A DNA stretch of 64,000 nt from Lanius collurio. Its lineage: Eukaryota; Chordata; Aves; Passeriformes; Laniidae. Positions 24,753 through 38,162 of the stretch are shown piece by piece. Positions within the stretch are counted from its first letter, which is position 1, and each line of letters begins with the position of its first letter. The DNA is taken from contig JACBWW010000004.1 in the NCBI GenBank assembly GCA_020086605.1, positions 38,727,230 through 38,791,229 on the forward strand, in the 5' to 3' direction. A model generated the notes under the pieces. That model was given only the letters and a program-made list of their open reading frames with translations. It ran no database searches and had not been told where the DNA came from. Position numbers and translations under genes: made by a program.

Positions 24753-27700
24753 GTAGGCTTAATTTTAACAGGCTCTAACGGGCCTTACAGAGGTCTCTTT
24801 GATATAGGCCCAAAAGAAGTTACACTGATTTCTTCTTCAACTGCAAAGTTTGCTCACAATAGTGAACTGCCTAATTTTTCAACTACTGATGAGAAAATAA
24901 GGCTACTCACAAGGAGCAGTGGAAGTCAGCAGGTCAGCATCTCTGGATTCAGTCTCAGTTAGGACATGAATATCCTGCCAATGATCAGCACTGTTTCTTG
25001 TGTTTTCAGATTTTATTTGATTCAGCTAATTGGCCATTAAGCTCCAATGAGGTGGACATTTATCTACAGATAACACAAGGAAATTGGAAAGTAAGCAGCC
25101 TGAGGCTACCCTGAAGACTGTTAACCAAATAGCAAGGCAGAGCTCAATTAAAACAATTCATCAGAAAACCTATATAGTCCATTGGCAGATTTTCAAGGAT
25201 CCCATTAGAAATTTTAAGGATATTCAATCTGATTAGACACAGAAATGTATCTCATGTAGAAGTCATTAATAAGTAAAGAGCCTTTAACTTTGAAAGCCTG
25301 AAAGTTATCAAAGCTGCAGCAGGAAGACACACTGGGCCTTTTCTCTGTAACTAACATGCACAATTTTGCATAAGAATGGCAAATGCTTTCTCTGCTATAC
25401 AGAAAGTAGTGAGACTGCTGAAAAGATACAGCTATGCAAACCAATGTCATTGAGTACCCACCACTTTTGGGTGGACTCTCTTGATGTAACTAAGAGGCAC
25501 ACACTTTTACAAGTTACCTCCAAAGAGCCTACACCTAGGACCTCTGAATCAGGAGTATTCCATGAAATGTCTAATACCTCAGTTATTGAAAAGGGCAGGC
25601 ATTTCAATCACTTGAAATTGCAGTGCAAATAGGAAATTACACTGCAAAACATTTCGTTTCTCATTTTATGAAAACTTGAAGAAGAAAAATGGCTATTGTG
25701 CTCTTAACCTTAATGGACATTTAATTCAAGCACAAAATAAGGTCACTGAAACTGTTCTGGACTCTTTTTTTTTAAAAAAAAGAAAGGTTGCAATTCAAAA
25801 AATGTGATGATGTCAGTAATCCCTATAGGGAAGAAAATCTGACAACTTTCTACTTCAAACTTGCAATTTAGAAGCTGACATTTCTCATGGAAGATTTTCA
25901 GGATACAACTGGTACTGCCAACTTGTACTGTTTGTAAATACTCTAAGGAACTCTACTATCAACATCCTTTTTATCTTTCAGGTGCTTTGTAAATGTTCTA
26001 GGCAGACCACTTTGATCTTAGTACAGAAGTACATTCCTGATTTGTACACTGCACATGGTAGCTCCATTTTCACAGGAGACAAAAAGAATAGGTTCCTGAA
26101 ATTTAAATACTGCTTGCAGATAACAGAGGGAAGTCCTCCATCAGGCTGCAAAAGGACAAATGCTTGTGGTTTGATTAAGAACTTGTAGGCTGAAATATCA
26201 CAGGGATTCACTTTTTTCTTTCCTTCGCACTGCTGATATTCAAAGCTAGTATATTCACAAAACTGAAAATGCCTACAAAGCACAGGTAGATTTCACCTTT
26301 TAAGAAAGGGCTACCAAACACTTCTTAGAGAATGTAAATCAGAATTCCAACAGGACTCAATTCAATAAAAGGCAAGTTTAACATCTAGAACCGTGGTTAC
26401 ACAGTAAAATGAATGATCTGTTCATTTAAAAGTTTGCAATGTTTTGAGGGGTTTTTTTACAATTCTACCTGTAACTCCATTCATGCTTTCATTTCACTCA
26501 CAATCAAGTACTGAAATTCAGCCATATGGATTGTTTCCTCCCTCTCCACCTTCTTTTCACCCTTCAAAAACTTGCTGAAAGGAAAAAGAAGCCTTTTTTG
26601 AGTTTGAAAGACAGCAATCACCACAAATGCTGTTGTTCCTCATTACCCAATTCTGAATTATGCCTACTTAGTTTGAAAAACTTCCTCTTTTAAAAGCGAT
26701 TGAGCAGTAAGTTCTTCCAGACTTCAGGATTTCACAAGTGCAGTCTGCTTTCTGCCAGACTGAGTAGATCTTGATCTCAGCATCTGTACTGTGCCTTTCC
26801 AGTTACCGAAACAAGCACAGATGTTCAGATTTCACATGATGCCAAGGCCTTGAAAAGACACGATTTTGCTGTTGATCAGATAATGGAATATTTAGTTTGG
26901 CATCTCCAAGATGCCCCATTCAAGACCAGCATCAGAGCTTCAAACTCTTCTGGGGGACAGTCATTCTCCTCAAGATAAAAACATGCACTTCAGGTTCCAG
27001 TTAACTATGTATTCAGTTTAGGAGTGTGCAGTTCCACCCAGATTTTAAGACCTGACAGTTTTGGGCCCAGCCACAAGAGCAACTCATGCCATTGGCATGA
27101 GGCTGGCTAACAAGTTAGAGGACTTATTTAGCCCTTGAAACTCATTGATTGCAATGTGTTTCCTTTGAAGGTCACACATGCCAACTCTACCAATTTAAGT
27201 GTTCATGAAGAAGTGATGTGCTTTGGCAGGTGAAGTAGCTCTATGTACTTAACACTGTAACTACTCTGACTGCATATATTTAACAATGCACTCACTATTT
27301 ATACTTGCACTGTGTCAAGTAAATATTATCTGTCCTTTGTAAATGATCCCTGAGAAACAGAGCATTTGTTTAAGATGCACAATTCACTCACAAACTGTAC
27401 CAGAAACTGAGTAAGATCAAGTCCCAATTAGTCTGCTCTTACTAAACTCCACATTCCAAACTCAGAAGCAGTGAAGTCCCACACAGCCTGAAGCTGGGCC
27501 TTAGCACACAGCATAGTTAAGCAGTGGATAGGGAGGACAGAGAAGAAAAGCAAGCACAGCACCAGTGGCAGAGTGAAGCAGAGCACTTGCAATAAGTAGA
27601 GGCAAGGGAAAAATAACAATTCCTAACTGCAGGTTTGGAGTAGATACAATAAATATACGTAACAGCATCTTTCTTCTGAAATACGGAGGCACGATGTGGA

Positions 27701-30700
27701 GGTCCCTGGCTAGCTCCATGCATCAATGGGTACAACTTGGTGAGGTCATAAGGCACAAAGGGAAAAAAGGGAAAAGGATACTGAAAAGAGGAAGCGACAC
27801 AAATTATCTATGAAAAGAAGCATGTAAAGACTAAGCCATCAGCATGCAGCTTCAGAACAAGAGAATAAGGGTGCCGGTAAAGAAGAAAAAGAAAGGAGTT
27901 AGAATCTGACAAGAAAAGGATTCACAATCTGAGAAATAATGGCTATCTTTAGCTGCAAAATTTTAGCTAATCTTATACAAAGAGCAGCAGAAACATTTAA
28001 TAGCCCTTAACATAACTTATTCTTGCATCGAGAGAGCAGCAGCAGAACACCAGTCCTGAGACTGAATTAGCAGCTTCAAAACCCAAACCCAGAAGCTCAA
28101 GCATGACCTTCCGTAGCCATGTGTGCGAGCAACAACCGCATTCCCTGCGAGGCAGCCGCTATTTGGCAAGTTCAACACAGTTCTGAACCTCGGGTTACCT
28201 GTGCAGAGCACCCTGGACAAGCAACAGTTATTCAAGTTGCCAACTCCTGCCCTGCCCTACAAAAGGGAGAGAAAGTGCAACTTGACAAATACATGGGTTT
28301 TCACAAGGATATGAATTTGTGTGTCTCTATCACGCTTCACATCTTTGTAAACCTAATACTCCTGTGTGTGAGGAACCTTAATGGCTTTACAATAACAACA
28401 ACAAAAAGAAAGAAGAAAACAGGAATACTTGATTAAAAATTATCATATCATGAAAAATCTACTTACTTCATATCAAAACCATACCAGGCAAGGCAGAACA
28501 TTTCTTAAAGGCCAAGAGCAATATTTTGAACTGTAAAAAAATATGCCTGATATTTGCGGCATAGAGCTCTTGACTAAAACTAGGGCAGCACTAACAGCAT
28601 CAGAGAAAGATGGGAAGAGAACTGGTGTCCAAAAAAAAGTCTGGACAGGTAGAAGGGGAGGGAGTACAGTGAGGAAAGAATTCTATCTCACCTGAAGTCA
28701 TACTGCTGATCAGTAACACAACCTGGAGCAGATCCTGCAGCACTAAGATCCTGAACAGCTTTGCCCAGAAGACTACAAGTCTTCAGTTGACACAAATATA
28801 TATGGCTGGCAATGGTGTTTGGTCAGGAGCTGTAAGCATCATCTGACTCATTAACAATTGAAGTGATAAATTCATCCAAAATACATAAAGCAAGAGAAAT
28901 TACTCCAAGGAATGAAGGAATCTGATCACAGTGATACTCAGTAGCCAGAATTCACATCCTAATTTTTAATGGAACCATAACCTACTTGCTGCAGTAACAT
29001 TATTGCATTTTATCAAAAACAGAGATAAATCCTCACAGGAAAATGCTACTTAAAATCGAACTTTTCATCCAACAAATGCAACAGTTTCAAAATAGACCAA
29101 AATAGGCTACCTCATCTGTTGTAACTGGTTTCCATTTAATATTTTCAGTATGAGAACCCTGAACCAGGAACCTCCTCCATCACATTCCCTAGGAGCCATC
29201 TGGAATCTGTCTAAGCAGATGAAAGACAACACCACAACACCAGATATCCATAGCAAGGTGTGGCACTTAGGGATTTCTCCTTTAATTTAAAATGAAAAAA
29301 CTAAACAACAAAAATAGCACTAAAACCTGAAGAATTGTATTTTTGCCCCTATTGAAACAAGCTATTTCATAACGCAAGAGCATACTTAAACGATATTCAA
29401 CTTATACACTTCCCAATCTTTAATAAATTAAGCCTCACAGGCTCCTTGAGAGACACTAAAACCATTTTAAAATGGAAATCTTGTGGCTAAGAGGACATAG
29501 TATCAGGACCTTGAAGTTCACTAGCTCCCAATCCTAAACGATCCCACATTTTAGCAGAGCTTCACAGCCACATCACCTTCCACTCATTACCCCAGCTCTC
29601 TGTTCACTGTGACATGTGACACACTATGACAGAACAACTTAATCAACCATTTACACATTGACAAAGAGCAGCTTTGCTTGATATGTTTTAATTGTGACAA
29701 GTTCACAGCTGTCCAGCCCATGGCTCAAGGAAGGCTTAAGGAACACAGAGGAAAAAGTTATCAGCAGCCACCCTATCCCCCCCCATTTTCATTTTGTTCA
29801 TCTGGGCCCTTTTGATTATCCACCCACATGATTCCCCAGTCCTCCCTTCTCACACATTTCTCACACTAACAGGAGCTACCTATTATTTCTCTCAAACTTC
29901 CAAAGAGTACGTATTTCTGTAAGCTGAAATTAAAATCAGCACGTGATTCCACAAGTTCCTCTGCAACCAAGAAGTGGGTAAGTAGGTATCTGCATAAGCA
30001 GCTGAGAACAAGAATAAGCAGAGACCAATGGCTCCATTTAGAAATCTCACTGCCTCAGAACTTCCCATGTGCAAATTAAAACACAAACACACACACACAC
30101 ACCCCCCAGCCAGGTACCATTACACCACCTTCTCCCGTAAAAGGATTTTTCTGTCCTGATAGACAACACTGCATGCAAGATGAGATTGGCCTAAAACGCC
30201 TTTTAGTCTGACAGTTTCCCTAGCACAGGAGGCTGCATGAAAGAAACTAAACACCTGATCAAGTTACTGCAGTTTACAAGACTCTGCACATCAAATAAGC
30301 AAATATCTGGACACACGTTCAATCCACACAAATGCAAAACCCCATTGATAATATAAAATGGAAGTTTCACTATGAGAGATAACTAATTTAGATAAATGCT
30401 TTCTGCCAAGGTTTTTTGTTTGCTTGTTTTTCTCAAGCTATTTGTTTAATTTTCAGCCTTTGTCATTGGGTTTTTTTGGGTTTTCTAATATATATGAGGT
30501 CCTCCCCAAAAATTCTATAGCATTTAGTAAATATATGATAAACTGGTTATCCTAACGGCTGACTATACAATTACATCCAGCCATGATATATTTACATTGC
30601 AGGCAAAGGGCAGTCTGTCATGCAATGTTTCACTTTAGAGCTACCTTAAAATACACCATTAAAACTGTTTTCACTTGAATTATTCCATTCTGCATCTTAG

Positions 30701-33700
30701 CATTATGAGATCCTGCCAGAGCAGAAGAGTTATGTTTTAATACTTCAAAAGACAAAAATGCCAAAACCCTACTATTGGGATGCAAGATCTTTCTCCTTCC
30801 TCATCCTCAAAACCTGCCAGCTCATCATGAAACTGTTCTCAAATTCAGACCCTGAAAATGCCAGTAGAAATAGTTATCACAGAGTGCCTTGCAACAAAGG
30901 TAGAATATCCACAGCTCATCTGCAGCAGGCAGGACAACTGAACAGTCTAAAAGGCTTTCTAGCAATTCATAAAACTCATCAGCTTCCACAACAGACAAGA
31001 CACTGGATGGAGAGCCCTGCTACCATCACAGCAGATCTCATGCTACAGATTTTTCAGGCCTACTCCATTTTTGCATTTCTGCTCACACAGACAGAGAAAG
31101 TAACCACAGAACAGGATATATGACAGACACTACTCTAGTAAAATGTACCTGTTTGGAAAAATAAATTAAAATTTAAAAAACATAAATAACACAAGACCAA
31201 AACAAATTCTTTCTCCAGGTGACAAATTAATTTTTAATTAGGCCTTCCCACACTGCCCTGAAACACAGATGCTTGAATCTCAGCTCAATTCATCACTGCT
31301 ATCTAAAAAATCAACATATCTCTGTTAAAGTCTACCAGATTTACAGCAAAGGGAGACATTTTAATCCTCACCCAGTAGATAATCAGCATACAAAAGAAAG
31401 GAGGATGCAGGTTCCTGCTGTCACAATAAAAATATTATAGTATCACCAGGAAACTTTTTCCTCTAAAAAGGTAGGGAGGTTGCTGGTCTCAGTGAATCAG
31501 GCACTACAGACTGACTGCATGCTTGTAAGAATTTATTTGACATTTGTACAAAAGGTGAATTTTTACTACCTATATTCTTCATACCAATCTGCACTTCCTA
31601 TCACAACATGTGACTGCAACACTGCAGTCATGCTTCCACCCTCTCCGCTGGGCAGCTGCAGCCTACTCGCAGCAATTATCCCAAGTGAGACAGGATGGAG
31701 GGAAGCTCCTGGCCCTTGTAGCTCCCCACGTTCAGTGAGGAACAGAAACCTCTTTAAATCTAGCCAAGGACACATCCCCCCCGCCCCCCAATTATCCTCT
31801 GCTTATTTTAGTCCCCACACAAAAAATGGACTTAAAAGAGTAAAGTCTGACAACAGCCTCGAACATCAAAACGTCCAATACTCAGAAACTGATTCAAGAC
31901 AACCTGTCTGTGGGCACTGGCTCCTGCAGGAAATCCCACATTCTCCTCAGCATTGCTGTGGAGCTTTGCATTAAAGTGAGTATTCCTGACTGCTCTCATC
32001 ATGACCACTGGCAGACTTACATCTTCAGCAAATATCCAGCGCTTGTTGTTTATTATTGTCCCAAGCTGTAAGTTTCTTGACTTGCCAACTACAGGAATCC
32101 TTGTCCATCTCTCCCACACTGATGTGCTACCCATGCCCACAGCTGGCTTACATACCAAGAGGGACAAACACTGGTTATGAAGCACTAGACTCAGTTTAAG
32201 AGTTTTTAAGAGGACTGTCTGAAAAATGCAGAACAGACCTACTAAATGTACAGACGTGAGTTTCCAAGTGAAGAGCAGTTTTGCTCTCTCTGCTTATCCA
32301 GCAGTAGAGACCACTACTCAGCAGTGCTGATTACTCCTGCCATGCAGTACATAAGGTTTTCAGCAAAGAATTTCCACTATTAGTAATTCCCCTGAATGTC
32401 AGTACAAATGAAGACCCATGTAAGGAAATAATGGCTATTTCCTTAACACCAAGTGGAAGTTTTAAGCTAGCAGATATTACAGAAAGCAGACTGATGTGGT
32501 AACATGACTCTTCAAATAGCTCCTACCCCTGCTTGATTTTAGGGATGTTCTGGGTTTTTTCCAAGCTTTTGAGGTGAAGCTGCAAAATGCAATGAAAGCA
32601 CATGTGGCCCTTCATGTTTATGCTGTCTGTGGAATGGGGTCCTGATTCTAACAATATTAGACCAAAAGACTGGAGGGAGTAAGACACAGAAGCCTTAATA
32701 CAGAGCAAGTTGAGTATACTGTAAGAGGCATAATATCTACATTATATATTTGACTAGGCATCAGAAAAGCCCTTATACTGAACTGTGACACTTGGGGATG
32801 ATACTCAGAAATTCCAGCCATGCATTGCATTTTGATTCTCCAGTCAGTTGAAGACTGACATTTTAAAACCTACTTCAGCCAAAACAGGAAGGTCTGTAAT
32901 TGTCAGAAAAAACAATCTCCCTTTTCTGCTCACTTTGTAATCATGGTTTTAAAAGCAGTTAATTCACTTGAGTGTGACTCCTGCCATAATTTCTCTCCTT
33001 AATGGATGATATACAGGTTGAATTAAAAAAATACATAAATCTATGTTCAAAACACATTCAGTAGACTTAGGTTTCTTTGAATAAAAAAATTGTCTTGAAT
33101 ACACAGTACAGTGGCAGTCAGGATTACAGAACTCATTTTTCTGTTAGGGACTGTTTACATTTTATTGGTTTTTCAGCTATAGTGTACTTGCAATTCTCTG
33201 AAACAATCCTTTCCAAAACTCACTGTAACTGTGTGCAGATCTGCTTGCATTACTCCATACCAGCAGTAGAAGATGATAAACATAGATGTCTGTTTTCTAA
33301 CTAACAGACCTTCTTCTATATTAACTTAACCCGATAATGTTGTTACAAGTCTGAGCTGGAAACAGGAATCCTTGCAGGACCTAACCTACATCCAGGAACT
33401 CCTGGGCTGACACTGAGCCAAAGTAAAGTGCTGGAAACTGGGTCACACTATGACATGTACAGGGCAGCAGGAGGGGATCGGAGCTGAGCCTGACCTGCTT
33501 ATACTGGCAAGAGCATGAGAGATGAAAGAAACTGGGTGTGCATGGTGTGTGCACTGCCCAAGAGCTTGATGAGACTTGAAATGAGGTGGGGACTAGAAAA
33601 GGAAAGCAAGGTAATCAGGAAGCTCCAGCACAGGGAACAGAGGCTAAAACTTCAGATCAATAATCTCTTTCTGATCAATTACCAGTTAGTTACCAACTGA

Positions 33701-35104
33701 AATTAAACCAGCCTGGTGTCAGTTCACATTCAAGTATCATAACAATATAAAACCTTTCCCTTGCAGATAGGCTGTTTCAGGATGAAAAGCACTATTTGAT
33801 ACAATATTATGAATAAAGACATGAATGAAAGATCAACTTTGCCTTGCAAATATTCATTGCCAATGAGAGTCAACAGTTGCTTACTTCTGCATGCTAGCAG
33901 AACAACTGTTTAGACAGGGAGACTATATGCTGTTTATCTTCTGTTAACTGAAATTCATCCCTAGAGTTTCATGGTTTCCCATCTGTACCCAAAAAAGATT
34001 CAATAGGAAAAGAAGTATATTCAGGAGTTACCAGAAGTAAAATTCAAAACAGAGTGAAGGCCAGGCAGAGACAAACTTACGCTCCCTGTGGGAAGCTTGC
34101 AGGGGTGCCAAAATATACAGAGGAAGCAACATCTAAAAAACAAATCCGTGAGGACCCCCTACTTTATTTTTCAAAAGAAAAACAGAAAACATGAAAAAAA
34201 ATTTCAGAAATTTCTTTGAATCTACCCCAAAGTAAGCCAGAGCCTCTGGTTAAGTAACTGCAAGAAGGTTGTGCAAGAATGGCAGTCAGCAGTCAAAAAG
34301 CTGAAGTACCAACTTCCACACAAGAAACAGGTCTTGGTCACTGCCCCCAAGCCAAGGTGGAGTAGGAACACGGGGTGTGGGTGGCTGGGAAACCTTCAGA
34401 TGTAAAGATCAGTATCATGTAAATGGAAACCCTCCGTGTTAATCTAAGGGTGGTATTATAAGCAAATATATTCAACACATGGAAACACATAACGTGCTGT
34501 AAATAATTAGATGAAATTTTTGGCAGCAGTAAAATGGAAATTAATAAGGAAGAAGGCAACACAATCCAGATAAACAAACCTGAGCTTCATCTGAAGCTTC
34601 CCAAAAAAGGAACAGGAGAAACAGTTTTGCAAAGACACCTAAACTTCCATATGCCTTATGAATGTCACAGTCAAAGTCTGCAGTTGTGCAATTTCAAAAT
34701 AGTGCAAGTCCTGTAACTCTTCTCCTCCTTCTTACCCATCTACACCAAACTCGAATTTTTACCATGAGAGCCGTGAAACTTACAAGTTCTTCATGACAAC
34801 AAATACTCTTAAAAGACAAGAAAAGAAAATAATTTGAGTTTGATAATCTGAGTTTTACACACTGTGTGTCATCACTTCATCGCCAAGGCGTGATTCGGAA
34901 ACAGACACAGCAGCATGCAGGCAGGCTACTTACACTATCTGGAAAAGCGCCCGCTAAGATCATGTTGCAGAAGTAATTCACACCTGCAGCAAAGCTGCAC
35001 AAAACATCATCAACTCGCCGATTTTGACAGACATATGCCGACCGTGGCGGGGGAAAAGAGTTTCTATACAGATGAATAGAAATAAGAAGTATGAAATCCC
35101 CTTT
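24753..35104 (-). other. LDLRAD3: LDLRAD3 intron 1, 5' part; no gene seen
   Basis: About 10 kb of AT-rich DNA between the CR1 pair and the CpG island. I see no transposon copy, RNA gene or convincing coding exon. The longest gap-free open frame in the window (31480-31974, plus, 164 codons) has no domain features and is within chance expectation. A (CA) microsatellite lies at 30087-30102. A donor-like GTAAGT on the minus strand at 34933-34928 could close a non-coding first exon. Confidence 0.55.
30087..30102. repeat. (CA)8 microsatellite
   Basis: Eight AC dinucleotides followed by a run of C. An ordinary simple repeat. Confidence 0.9.
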
Positions 35105-35548
35105 CCGCACCCCAAGTAAAGCCGGGCAGGACCCGAGCGCTTCACCTCGCCGCGGGCCCACCGGCGGAGGGTCGCCTGCACCCGCCACGGCCTCCCTCGC
35201 CCCGAGGCGGCCTCGCAAAGGACAAGGGGGCCCGCCCCGGGATGCACCAGTGGAGCCGCGGCCCCTTCGGCCCGGCGGCGACTTCGACGCCCGGTTCGGC
35301 CCAAGGGCGCCGACCCCAACGCCGGCCCGGCGCCGCTGTCCGCTCCATGCGCCTCGCCCCACGCCGGCCCTGCTCACCCCCGCTGGGGTCGGGACCCCCC
35401 CGAGCACGCTCCGAGGGGCGGAGGGGCCGAGACGCACACGCCGCGCCCCCGCCGTGGGCATCCCGGCCCGCCCGGGGAGGGAGGGGAGGGCGGCGAGAGC
35501 AGCCCGGGGAGGGGCGGCCGGCGGCGCCCCCGGCTCTAAGAGGGTTCC
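35105..35548 (-). promoter_or_regulatory. LDLRAD3: CpG island, likely LDLRAD3 promoter / first-exon region
   Basis: The only strongly GC- and CpG-rich segment of the window, contrasting sharply with AT-rich flanks and running straight into the assembly gap. Vertebrate housekeeping-type promoters and first exons sit in such islands, and it lies upstream of the LDLRAD3 exon in the right orientation. On the minus strand it has donor-like sites (GGTGAGC near 35373, AGGTGAAG near 35145) but only two ATGs (at about 35347 and 35458), and neither starts a signal peptide. Very long open frames here result from GC richness and the adjacent unknown bases, and are not genes. Confidence 0.65.
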
Positions 35549-35856
35549 NNNNNNNNNNNNNNNNNNNNNNNNNNNNNNNNNNNNNNNNNNNNNNNNNNNN
35601 NNNNNNNNNNNNNNNNNNNNNNNNNNNNNNNNNNNNNNNNNNNNNNNNNNNNNNNNNNNNNNNNNNNNNNNNNNNNNNNNNNNNNNNNNNNNNNNNNNNN
35701 NNNNNNNNNNNNNNNNNNNNNNNNNNNNNNNNNNNNNNNNNNNNNNNNNNNNNNNNNNNNNNNNNNNNNNNNNNNNNNNNNNNNNNNNNNNNNNNNNNNN
35801 NNNNNNNNNNNNNNNNNNNNNNNNNNNNNNNNNNNNNNNNNNNNNNNNNNNNNNNN
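35549..35856. other. Assembly gap, 308 unknown bases
   Basis: A run of N between the CpG island and an antisense CR1 copy. GC-rich sequence next to a repeat is a common cause of assembly failure in bird genomes. The missing LDLRAD3 signal-peptide exon could lie here. The true gap length may differ from 308. Confidence 0.99.
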
Positions 35857-36046
35857 TCAGCTCTCTCAGCCGCTCCTCACAGGACCTGTGCTCCAGACCT
35901 TCCTCCAGCTTTGTTTCCCTTCTCTGGACATACTCCAGCACATCAATGTCCTTCCTGAATTGAGAGGCCCAGAACTGGACATAGTACTTGAAGTGTGGCC
36001 TCACCAGTGCCCAGTACAGGGGAAAGTGCCGAGTACAAAGGGAAAT
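35857..36046 (-). mobile_element. CR1 LINE fragment, antisense, cut by the gap
   Basis: Reverse complement of the CR1 RT C-terminal region: tcagctctctcagccgctcc, tcacaggacctgtgctccag, caatgtccttcctgaattga, gtgtggcctcaccagtgccc. In the coding direction it reads a piece like SCEERLREL. The 3' part of the element presumably continues into the unknown bases. Confidence 0.9.
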
Positions 36047-38162
36047 CAGAGCCCACCTGTGGGGTTTACTATCCTAGTAAGGCTCTGAAACACAGCATTT
36101 GGGAAACTTATATTGCATTTTCAAACTAGGGGCCCAATCCTGAAGCTACTTGGCTTCCATGGGAGCAAAAGTGGGCCTTGTTTCAAGGAACAACATTTTT
36201 CAGTATGTGATGACCAGGAAGAAATCCATGCTGCTGTGTGCCATTCTGTTTTCATGCAAAAATCATGGTCTGTTCATAAGTGGTACCAAACCTTTTGTTT
36301 GTGAAGTATTCCCCTGTGCGTGTGTCAAGTACATAAGTAGATCTGCATGGTACAGAATGAAGTTTAACTCTCTAAAAAGCTTGCAGCATGTATTTAAGAG
36401 CTGAAGAGGAAAGCTTAGTGCTGAAGGTATTTTAGCTAAGAATTAAAGCCAGTTTATAGCAGTAAAAGGCTGCCAAATGATTTCTAAAACTGTGCTCAGC
36501 TAATCTGCAGAATACTGTTTCAAGCAGAATTCTTACAATTCATGTTTAACACACCCAGAGGAGCTTGAGAAGATTTACTGATAAGGATTTTACAGCATTC
36601 GGAAGGATGAATTTTATTTTTTATTTAAAATAAGGCTTTTATTTGAATATTTAGCTCTAGCTTCTGTTAGTTTTTCAGTGCTATTTTAACCCCTGATAAC
36701 TAATTCCCACATTGAAGTCAGCTTGGGAACTAGTTTCCAGAAGGGGGTCTGAGAAGGAGGAGTGGTTTCTGACTCCTGAGGGATGTGGCTGTGGGAATTT
36801 CCTCTGCCTGCCAGGACACCAATCATCAGCTGCTGCCCTTCCTTCCTGGAGTCCCAGTGTGTCACCCCAAAGTGACCATCTCACCACCGGGTGGGCTCCA
36901 GCCAACTCACCCTGACTAAGTGCAGCAATTGGGATTCAGAGGCAAAGGAAGGTGCATGGGAGCCTCCTTAGCAGTTCCCAAAAAGCAGGATCTTGTAGTT
37001 TGCAGAGAGATTAAATGGGAAGGTCTCCGACTGTAAAAACATTTTGTACACCTCAGTTTCTTAACTAGCACAGAATAAAGGGTCCAGTGTGATTCCTCAT
37101 TACCTTTTGGGTGTTGGGTTACGTGATTAAAAGAATAATCCCTGTAAACAAAAAGATGCAGGGAGAACAAAGGCTGAGAAACCTCAGTAACTTTATCAGG
37201 AAAAGTGGACCAGACAACACTGGCTGCTCCCAAACACATCAGGGAAAACTGATTAAACCTTAGTAGCTGGCATGAAGTCTGCCAAGAAACTGTCTCCCTG
37301 ATGCCTTGCAAATTAAATGTGATTATTGCCCATGGTATAGGACACGTGGAGGGATGCAATGGGAATAGCATTTTGGGAACCTGTGGGTTCTTCCCTTCCC
37401 ATACAATGTTTAGGGCAAAGACCGCAGGAAGGGAGAAGGAAATCTTTCGGGTGGATGAAGGAGGAAAAAAATGCGGGAAAATAAAGGAAAAAGAGGAAGA
37501 AGGCTGGCCAGATCTAGCTGAGCCCTGTGTTTGACCACCAGAGCCTATCCTATATTCTAATTAAATCCTGTTTCTAGGTATCTTACATGTAGGTGCACTA
37601 TCACTTCTGAGGGTATATGTGTGAACCCCAGCGAACTTCAAACTTGATTAGCCAACAAACAAGTCTGAGTATCTGTGAGTGAATAAGACCACAGGCCTCA
37701 AGTCAACAATACACACTGATTCTCTTTACCCTCACATGAACTGCCTTTGTGTCACCAAGGGAGATTTCTGGGTTTGTCCCTCAAAGCAAGATGTGATCCC
37801 AGCTCTGTTGCAGACTTTGTGTGGCCTCAGGCAAGTCACTCTTACCAACCCATGCTTTGACTCTTGATGAAACTACCAGCCATCTACACCACAAAGATAA
37901 AGGACAAATAAATAATTTCAGGTTGCTCAGAATGTGGCTACCAGTAATGCAGGGTACCAGCCTATAATCAGGACAGTCAAGGAATATACTCTGAAAAAGA
38001 GATTAGCCTCATAGCAAATTATGCTGAAGTAATGACAAGCTGTCATAGGATCCATTACAAGAAAGCCACATCTTTTAGCTTTGTGCACTATGGTTAAAGG
38101 CTAGAAAGGGAAATTTTCTTCAGAGACAAGCTTATCACAGATGACTCATTTGTATTCCTACA
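36047..38162. other. Intergenic, one MIR-like SINE remnant
   Basis: Unique AT-rich DNA upstream of LDLRAD3. It contains the MIR-like fragment at 37790-37868, listed separately. The segment ggggcccaatcctgaagcta at about 36127-36146 looks like an old interspersed element, but I cannot name it. A 151-codon open frame at 36916-37371 (minus) has no recognisable features. Confidence 0.55.
37790..37868 (+). mobile_element. MIR / CORE-SINE-like remnant
   Basis: The stretch gatcccagctctgttgcaga, then tgtgtggcctcaggcaagtc, then actcttacc follows the order of the conserved MIR body (cysteine-tRNA-derived CORE SINE): a tctgccact-like stretch, a tgtgacctt-like stretch, gggcaagtcact. It is an ancient, diverged, sense-oriented fragment. 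Such pan-amniote SINE remnants are rare in birds but known. Confidence 0.6.

Noticed and set aside
31480..31974. 164-codon open frame, plus strand, the longest without unknown bases
   Set aside because: Six frames over 64 kb of this composition should yield a couple this long by chance. It has no domain and no splice or start context.
34877..36004. Very long open frames on both strands through the gap (up to 375 codons)
   Set aside because: They are open only because of unknown bases and GC-rich CpG-island sequence. The right end is antisense CR1, and the left part has no domain.
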